10,318 nt of DNA, from contig MHYJ01000063.1 in assembly GCA_001828445.1 (NCBI GenBank), forward strand, positions 1 through 10,318, in the 5' to 3' direction. Under the pieces are notes generated by a model. The model worked only from the letters and a program-made list of their open reading frames with translations. It was not told where the DNA came from and ran no database searches. Positions 5,368 through 10,318 of this stretch are shown here, piece after piece. Position numbers and translations under genes: made by a program. Position 1 is the first letter of the stretch. Each line of letters begins with the position of its first letter. The stretch is from Planctomycetes bacterium RBG_16_43_13 (lineage in GTDB: Bacteria > Planctomycetota > MHYJ01).

Positions 5368-6528
5368 ATGAATAGAAAAAGCCCTCTCCTTACCCTTGTT
5401 CAGGAATCTACAAGTATAAAACGTAAAAGGGGTACGCTGTATACTCCAGAAGAGATATTGAATCAATGCTGTATATGGAATAACACTGCGGAATACATTG
5501 TATCTAAACATAGTTATCTTAGGAACATCTTAAACAAAAAGTCGAATAATATAATCCTAACTGGCACGGGTTCATCATATTATGTTTGTAAGGCGCTGGA
5601 GTGGACACTTCGAAATCACATTAACGGCAAGGTTATAACTGCCCCTGCAACTGATATAGTTACACATTCTAATCATTTATTCCCTTCAGATATAGACGGC
5701 TTAATGGTCCATTTTTCACGCTCTGGGAATACACCAGAAAGTGTGCATACTGTAAACGTAATGCGCAGAGATTATCCTCGACTGTTTCACATCGTAGTAA
5801 CATGTAACCAGAATAGTGCAATAGTAAAGCAGTTTAGCAAAAAGCATAATGTTCTAATTCTTCCGCTAAGTAAACAAACGTGCGATATGGGGTTAGCTAT
5901 GACCACATCTGTCTCTAATATGTTCATTGCAGGGGCATTTTTCAATTTTATAAATAACCCTGGAAGATATATATCGTCAGTTCATCAGCTTTCACAGGCA
6001 GGTATAAAAATCTTAGATAAATACGCTGGGTTAGCTAAACAGCTTGGGCTTAAAAAATTCCGCCGTGTTATACTACTGGGGACAGGGAGACTTCATACTA
6101 CCGCTATGGAAGGAGCCCTAAAAATCACCGAGCTAACAGATGGGGAAATAGCTACAATGGCTGAAACATTTCTCGGCGTCCGCCATGGCCCAATTACATT
6201 CGTTGACGAAAGGACCCTTGTAATATACCTTATATCACCTGATAGTAAAGTTCAGAACTATGAAATGGACTTAATACGTCAACTTCATAAGAAAGGACTT
6301 GGTATGTGTCGTGTTGCTCTTACTTCATCTTCAAATAAAGCCATATCAAGATATGCAGATTATGTGGTCAATTTAGGTTCTTATAATTATGAGATGGCGT
6401 TCCCGATTTATTTGCTGTTCCTTCAGATGTATGGACTCTTCAGTTCTTTAGCCCACGGGCTGAAACCAGATAACCCGTCCAGGCGTAACGTAATTACACG
6501 CGTAGTTAAAGGCGTAAAAATATATTAA
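5368..6528 (+). CDS. agaS: AgaS-family SIS-domain sugar-phosphate isomerase/deaminase
   Basis: The 386-residue product matches AgaS, a two-SIS-domain enzyme acting on galactosamine-6-phosphate (deamination to tagatose-6-phosphate) or related ketose/aldose phosphates, in the cytoplasm. It resembles the isomerase half of GlmS without the glutaminase domain. The first SIS domain shows GTGSS (66-70) and SRSGNTPES (117-125), which bind the sugar phosphate. The second shows GTGR (238-241), MEGALKITEL (247-256) with E248, and RHGP (272-275) with H273, matching catalytic Glu and His positions of the GlmS isomerase. The tail KPDNPS...VVKGVKIY is typical of AgaS, as is the length. No Shine-Dalgarno is visible. 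chbG-like follows after 14 bases, so the two are probably co-transcribed. The exact substrate (GalN6P or GlcN6P) cannot be read from sequence, so the symbol denotes family. Confidence 0.85.
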   Translation: MNRKSPLLTLVQESTSIKRKRGTLYTPEEILNQCCIWNNTAEYIVSKHSYLRNILNKKSNNIILTGTGSSYYVCKALEWTLRNHINGKVITAPATDIVTHSNHLFPSDIDGLMVHFSRSGNTPESVHTVNVMRRDYPRLFHIVVTCNQNSAIVKQFSKKHNVLILPLSKQTCDMGLAMTTSVSNMFIAGAFFNFINNPGRYISSVHQLSQAGIKILDKYAGLAKQLGLKKFRRVILLGTGRLHTTAMEGALKITELTDGEIATMAETFLGVRHGPITFVDERTLVIYLISPDSKVQNYEMDLIRQLHKKGLGMCRVALTSSSNKAISRYADYVVNLGSYNYEMAFPIYLLFLQMYGLFSSLAHGLKPDNPSRRNVITRVVKGVKIY

Positions 6529-6542
6529 GGCAGAGACCTACG

Positions 6543-7319
6543 ATGAAATATGTTATCATAAACGGAGATGATTATGGATACACTGATGAGAAAAATGAGG
6601 GAATTCTAAAAGCCCACTCCAACGGAATTCTTACCAGCACAACTGTTATGGTCAATATGGTTACTGAGAATTGGGCAAAGGAGATTTTAAAGCATCGGAA
6701 GAGCTTAGGTATAGGGCTACATCTGAACATTACAAGTGGAAAGCCCGTTTCTCAACCAAATGATGTGCCGACACTCGTAAATAAGCGTCAAGATATGTTC
6801 CGACCAGAGGTGTGGAACAAAAGCAGGTGGAATAACTTTGGCAATCAAAAGAACGTAGTAGAAGTGGAGATGGAATATAGAAATCAGCTAAAAAGATTTA
6901 ACAAACTATTCAATATGAAACCAAGCCATCTTGATAGTCATCACTTTATGACATCACACGAAAGGATATTCCCCATATTGATTAAGTTGGCAAAAGAGAA
7001 CGGACTGCCGATACGATTGCCCGGATGGATTGTTGGCGAAAATCATTATGAACTGGTTCTATCTATGGTTAATCAAAGTAAAGTGAAATGTAAAACTTCA
7101 GATTATGCAGTATACGAATTCTTCTACAGCAGGTCAAAACCGCTTGAAACTTTTATTAATGCCCTTAAAACTATAAAAGACGGTATAACTGAGTTTATGT
7201 TTCATCCTTCTATCTCAGGATACGGAAAGATTGACTTGGGCTTACTAACTCATAAAGATGTTAAAAGAATTGTATCAGATGATGGCATAAAACTGATAGA
7301 TTACAGAAATTTGGCATAA
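6543..7319 (+). CDS. YdjC/ChbG-family carbohydrate deacetylase
   Basis: The 258-residue product belongs to the YdjC/ChbG family, metal-dependent TIM-barrel-like deacetylases that remove acetyl groups from N-acetylated sugars; E. coli ChbG acts on chitobiose-6-phosphate and chitotriose-6-phosphate. Landmarks are the N-terminal NGDDYG (7-12) with the catalytic/metal Asp pair, GLHLNIT (58-64) with H60, PSHLDSHHF (127-135) with H129, D131 and H133, and EFMFHPS (217-223) with H221. Metal and catalytic positions therefore all look intact. No signal peptide is seen, so it should act in the cytoplasm on an imported sugar. The pairing with agaS, 14 bases upstream, suggests deacetylation of an N-acetyl-hexosamine (phosphate) followed by deamination or isomerisation. 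Only a weak purine run precedes the ATG. Confidence 0.88.
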   Translation: MKYVIINGDDYGYTDEKNEGILKAHSNGILTSTTVMVNMVTENWAKEILKHRKSLGIGLHLNITSGKPVSQPNDVPTLVNKRQDMFRPEVWNKSRWNNFGNQKNVVEVEMEYRNQLKRFNKLFNMKPSHLDSHHFMTSHERIFPILIKLAKENGLPIRLPGWIVGENHYELVLSMVNQSKVKCKTSDYAVYEFFYSRSKPLETFINALKTIKDGITEFMFHPSISGYGKIDLGLLTHKDVKRIVSDDGIKLIDYRNLA

Positions 7320-7333
7320 CTAATCTTAATATT

Positions 7334-7363
7334 TTGTGGTATTAAAAGAATATTCTGTATATT
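7334..7363 (+). promoter_or_regulatory. Promoter for the DUF5107-TPR gene
   Basis: TTGTGG (7334-7339) and TATATT (7358-7363) are 18 bases apart, giving a predicted start near 7370 and a leader of about 26 bases. The spacer contains the perfect palindrome AGAATATTCT (7347-7356). No terminator is visible between the deacetylase gene and this promoter, so read-through is also possible. Confidence 0.45.
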
Positions 7364-7382
7364 ATTAATTTTAATAGATGAA

Positions 7383-7389
7383 AGGAGGG
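7383..7389 (+). promoter_or_regulatory. Strong ribosome binding site AGGAGGG
   Basis: AGGAGGG ends 6 bases before the ATG at 7396 and decides the start: the in-frame ATG at 7378 would place this site inside the coding sequence. It is the only textbook Shine-Dalgarno at a good distance in the window. Confidence 0.75.
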
Positions 7390-7395
7390 TCGGTT

Positions 7396-7632
7396 ATGAA
7401 GAAAGCTATTATTGCCATTTTGGGGTTAGCTGCAGTTGCTATTGTTGCTATTTCTTATGCACAGGAACAACAAGGCGTGAGCATTTCTCGTGGGGAGATT
7501 ACTATACCTACTTATCCGTGGGGTCCCGATGATATAAATCCATATTCCGATGGGTCAGCCCAGGCGGGTACTCTCCTACGCTTACTATCTACCCTTACCA
7601 AATGCAAGACAATCTTTCTAAAACAAAAGTAG
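7396..7632 (+). CDS. 5' fragment of the secreted DUF5107-TPR gene (signal peptide; ends at frameshift)
   Basis: This is the beginning of the large secreted protein encoded to the window end. Residues 1-22 are a Sec signal peptide: KK at 2-3, a long hydrophobic core (AIIAILGLAAVAIVAIS) and a likely signal peptidase I cut after SYA (residue 22) before QEQQ. Then comes a GEITIPTYPWGPDDINP stretch like the start of mature DUF5107-TPR proteins. From about 7540 the frame loses family-like sequence (a Leu-rich, then Lys-rich tail) and stops at TAG 7630-7632 after 78 residues. The matching continuation lies in the -1 frame. As a stand-alone protein it would be a short exported peptide of no known role; it is best read as part of a broken or mis-sequenced gene. 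Confidence 0.75.
   Translation: MKKAIIAILGLAAVAIVAISYAQEQQGVSISRGEITIPTYPWGPDDINPYSDGSAQAGTLLRLLSTLTKCKTIFLKQK
7533..7632 (+). other. Frameshift zone in the DUF5107-TPR gene
   Basis: Both frames are open between the TGA of the second frame at 7530-7532 and the TAG of the first at 7630-7632, so the change must fall here. The second frame already reads IFRWVSPGGYSPTLTIYPY from 7542, and joining it to NP (7537-7542) would give an NP-IF...IYPY pattern that fits what I recall of the family. A single lost base near 7540-7545 is therefore the simplest explanation. Confidence 0.7.
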
Positions 7633-10318
7633 ATAAAACATATAAAACTATGGTTTTAGAAAATACCTATCTTAAGGTTACAGTTATTCCAGAGCTTGGC
7701 GGGCATATACATTCTGTCCTTGACAAGGTAACCGGTGAAAATATGCTATACGAGAACAAGGTGCTAAAACCTGCACTGATTGGGTTAAGAGGTGCCTGGA
7801 CATCCGGCGGAATAGAATTTAATACAGGCCCACAAGGGCATACTGTAACTTGCCTTTCTCCCGTTGAAGCAACGTTTGTTGATTACGATGATGGTAGCAA
7901 GGCAATTGCCATTGGGAACGTAGAGCAGGTATATCACACTCAATGGGTAGCTATAGTAAGATTGAGGCCTGGCAGGAGTTTTCTTGAGGAGCATATCAGA
8001 ATATATAATCCAACAGGCAATAAACAGCTCTATTACTTCTGGAACTGCGTTGCTATGCCTAATACAAAGGAGACCCAATTCATATATCCTATGACCCTTG
8101 GCTCGGACCACTGGGGAAAGACATTTTTCAACTGGCCTATTCACGAAGGACGAGACATCTCATGGCTAAAAAACTTTAAAGGCCCCACCTCGGTCTTCGC
8201 TTATAGATGCGACCAAGATTTCTATGGCTCATACGACCATAATCTTGATAGAGGCGTAATAACCAGCGCAAACCACTTTGAGCTGATAGGTAAAAAGTCG
8301 TGGACATGGAGTACAAGTCAGTGGGGCTTAAGGGCACAGGAAAGTTTAACAGATGACGGGACCTTATATAACGAAATCCAGACAGGTCCACTTCAAACCC
8401 AAGCCGACTACGGCATCTTAGAACCCCATCAAACAGTAGAGTGGGATGAGTGGTGGTACCCTGTAAGAGGAACAAAGGGGGTTACATACTCAAATAAAAA
8501 CGTAACAGTAAACGTCCAAAAAGATGAGAATAACAAAACTATTACCGTCCTGCTCCACGGAACAGGGGCTTGGGATACTGTTTGCTCTATTAAAGATATC
8601 GGAGAGCAAAGAGTGAAGATTACTCCGGAGAGTCCCGTCTCAACCACATTTCAGTATCAAGGCAATATGGATAAATTTCAGGTAACTATTTTATCTGATA
8701 AGGAAGTTCTGTCTAAATTTACATTTCCTCTCCAGCTACCTAAAAGAACACCTCCTGACAACCCAAGGGAACTTCCATCTGAGGATACGGCGGCTGGTTG
8801 CTGGTTAATAGGGATATCCCATGATAAAGAAGGCGGCACACATTTAGCACAAGAGTGGTATGCTAAAGCTGTTAAAAAGGATGTAAACTTTGCACCGGCA
8901 TATACCTCTCTTGGAGAACTGGAGCTTGAAGCAGGCCAATACACCTTGGCAAGAGAGCATCTGGAGAAGAGTATAAAGCTTAATCCTGATGATGGAATGG
9001 CGGCATACTACCTGGCACAAGTACTGCTGGAACAAGGATTTGTAGATGATGCACTTGAAACAACTTACCAAGCTGTACGTCGACCTGAATCGACCGGTCC
9101 CGCCTACAATTTGGCTGGCTCTATTCTAATGCGGCAGGGTGAGTTTGGTAAAGCATTAGACCCTCTTCGCAAGGCGGTAAACTTCAATCCACGAGACATC
9201 GCCAGCAGAAATCTACTCGCTTACGCACTCTGGAAGGTTGGAGACAAAAACACTGCACTGCAGGAACTTAAGGAGGTCCAAGCACAAGACCCTCTGGATA
9301 TGCCAAGCGGTGTAATACAGTGGCTGATTAACAAGGATGACACAGATTGTGAAGAACGAATTTCTGGCAGAAAGGAGGAGATTCTTGATATAGCTGATTT
9401 CTTTGTAACATCAGGACTAAAACAGGTAGCGATTGATGCTATAGAACGATATTATCTCTACACAACGAACAGACGAACCAGACAAGAACTTGACCCTATG
9501 CCATACTATTATCACGGTATCCTTACTAATAATACAAAAAGTTTAGCGAAGGCATTTGAGTTAAGCCCCGACAATGTATTCCCAAACAGAAGGTCTGATT
9601 TTATGATATTAGAAGAAGTCGTAAAAAGACAGCCAAATGATTGGAAAGCCCGCTACTACTTAGGCAACCTTTACTTTGAACGTTGCCGTAAAGAGGACGC
9701 TGTAAAGGTCTGGAAAGAGGCAATAGCATTAAACGACTCGTATAGCGTCCTTCACCGTAATCTCGGGTTAGTAGCGTGGAAGATAGATAAGAACTTATGG
9801 ATAGCAATTCAGCACTACGAAAACGCCCTTAAAGCTAATCCTGATGACCTTACGTTATACCGCGACCTCGGGCGTCTATATTCAGAAACTAACCAGCATA
9901 TAAAAGTAAAAGAGGTGCTTGAGAAAACAAGGGGTAAGAAGCTAACACGAGCAGATATCACCGTTTTACTTGGAAGGGCATATCTTCAGCTTGGAGAATA
10001 CGAAAATGCCCGTGACCTACTTGCCGCTGATTCATACATAAATTGGGAAGGACAGGGCTCTCTGTATGGGATATATACTGCCCTGCACATAGGATTAGGT
10101 GAAAGGTTATTCCAAAAAGGCGATTATGCTGAGGCACTTAAAGAGTTTAAGCTCTCGATAGAGTATCCAAAAAACCTTGGTCCAGGTCAGATTGACAATC
10201 CACCAGAAGCAGAGACATATTATTGGATTGGAATGTCTCTCGAGAAACTCGGCAAAAAAGATGAGGCAATCGAGGCGTGGAAGCGTGCAACAGAGCAGGC
10301 AGAACACGGCGATGACCG
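7602..10318 (+). CDS. Secreted DUF5107-like protein with C-terminal TPR repeats, main part (3' end beyond window)
   Basis: From the first ATG in this frame (7602) the frame is open for over 900 codons to the window end, with no stop. Family-like sequence begins earlier, at about 7542, and belongs with the signal peptide at 7396, so the intact protein would exceed 970 residues. Bases about 7650-8460 encode a DUF5107-like domain (galactose-mutarotase-like fold): LENTYLKVTVIPELGGHI, ENMLYENKV, RGAWTSGGIEFNTGPQGH, TPV-like SPVEATF, YYFWNCVAMP, GRDISWLKN, DQDFYGSYDH and KSWTWSTSQWG. After a beta-rich linker (about 8460-8790), TPR repeats run over about 8800-9300, 9640-9890 and 9960 to the end, e.g. 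AYTSLGELELEAGQYTLARE and ARYYLGNLYFERCRKEDAVK. Such proteins are thought to act on or bind glycans outside the cytoplasm, but no activity is assigned. No ribosome site precedes 7602. Confidence 0.82.
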   Translation, partial: MQDNLSKTKVDKTYKTMVLENTYLKVTVIPELGGHIHSVLDKVTGENMLYENKVLKPALIGLRGAWTSGGIEFNTGPQGHTVTCLSPVEATFVDYDDGSKAIAIGNVEQVYHTQWVAIVRLRPGRSFLEEHIRIYNPTGNKQLYYFWNCVAMPNTKETQFIYPMTLGSDHWGKTFFNWPIHEGRDISWLKNFKGPTSVFAYRCDQDFYGSYDHNLDRGVITSANHFELIGKKSWTWSTSQWGLRAQESLTDDGTLYNEIQTGPLQTQADYGILEPHQTVEWDEWWYPVRGTKGVTYSNKNVTVNVQKDENNKTITVLLHGTGAWDTVCSIKDIGEQRVKITPESPVSTTFQYQGNMDKFQVTILSDKEVLSKFTFPLQLPKRTPPDNPRELPSEDTAAGCWLIGISHDKEGGTHLAQEWYAKAVKKDVNFAPAYTSLGELELEAGQYTLAREHLEKSIKLNPDDGMAAYYLAQVLLEQGFVDDALETTYQAVRRPESTGPAYNLAGSILMRQGEFGKALDPLRKAVNFNPRDIASRNLLAYALWKVGDKNTALQELKEVQAQDPLDMPSGVIQWLINKDDTDCEERISGRKEEILDIADFFVTSGLKQVAIDAIERYYLYTTNRRTRQELDPMPYYYHGILTNNTKSLAKAFELSPDNVFPNRRSDFMILEEVVKRQPNDWKARYYLGNLYFERCRKEDAVKVWKEAIALNDSYSVLHRNLGLVAWKIDKNLWIAIQHYENALKANPDDLTLYRDLGRLYSETNQHIKVKEVLEKTRGKKLTRADITVLLGRAYLQLGEYENARDLLAADSYINWEGQGSLYGIYTALHIGLGERLFQKGDYAEALKEFKLSIEYPKNLGPGQIDNPPEAETYYWIGMSLEKLGKKDEAIEAWKRATEQAEHGDD

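Noticed and set aside
7590..7632. Programmed -1 ribosomal frameshift signal near AAAACAAAAG before the TAG
   Set aside because: The codons CTA-AAA-CAA-AAG do not make an X-XXY-YYZ slippery heptamer, no strong downstream stem is apparent, and a shift this late would lose the family-like YPYQMQDNLS sequence encoded earlier in the other frame.
7785..10307. Seven minus-strand open frames of 66-119 codons
   Set aside because: All lie antisense to the stop-free DUF5107-TPR frame, show no recognisable domain, and are expected shadows of a long coding sequence.
1..10318. Mobile elements, CRISPR arrays, phage or defence system
   Set aside because: No transposase, integrase, terminal repeats, direct-repeat arrays or nuclease/toxin motifs were recognised; the tRNA gene has no visible duplicated 3' end that would suggest an integrated element, although one could lie outside the window.

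Overview
The window looks like chromosomal DNA from a Gram-negative bacterium that I cannot place to phylum. The evidence is a TonB-type periplasmic energy transducer, a large protein with a Sec signal peptide, sigma70-like promoters and a tRNA-Val gene with no encoded CCA end. Base composition is moderately AT-rich (roughly 40% GC by eye) and the Ile codon ATA is frequent. Most genes have weak or no Shine-Dalgarno sequence. The mix of family types (a secreted DUF5107-like plus TPR protein, an AgaS sugar isomerase, a YdjC/ChbG deacetylase, a receiver-PilZ protein) would fit an uncultivated environmental lineage, but that is inference.

Layout. Bases 2-697 hold a class I methyltransferase-like gene that may begin before the window. 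A strong promoter at 728-756 then reads into a co-directional set: succinyl-CoA synthetase alpha subunit (sucD, 771-1643), quinolinate phosphoribosyltransferase (nadC, 1670-2539) and biotin-protein ligase without an HTH domain (birA, 2550-3308). Facing this set is a minus-strand gene (3313-4107) for a receiver-PilZ protein whose phosphoacceptor Asp is replaced by Ala. Its promoter lies back-to-back with the promoter of tRNA-Val(CAC) (4209-4281). A minus-strand TonB gene (4314-5093) follows.

The 274-base divergent region 5094-5367 carries several short GTA...TAC dyads and separates tonB from a plus-strand amino-sugar set: an AgaS-like SIS-domain isomerase/deaminase (5368-6528) and a YdjC/ChbG-type deacetylase (6543-7319). 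Last, with its own promoter and a good ribosome binding site, is a very large secreted protein from 7396 to beyond the window end. It has a signal peptide, a DUF5107-like mutarotase-fold domain and many TPR repeats. As given, its reading frame breaks: the first 78 codons end at a TAG at 7630-7632, and the rest continues in the -1 frame with no stop to base 10318.

How the genes may work together. sucD, nadC and birA are housekeeping functions (TCA cycle, NAD, biotin). The right half looks like a small carbohydrate-use locus: TonB could energise outer-membrane uptake, the deacetylase and AgaS would process N-acetylated amino sugars, and the secreted DUF5107-TPR protein may bind or process glycans. 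This link is inferred from adjacency only. I see no mobile element, CRISPR array, phage gene or clearly new defence system. The most unusual items are the degenerate receiver-PilZ protein with its Cys/His cluster, the dyad cluster between tonB and agaS, and the frameshift in the DUF5107-TPR gene.
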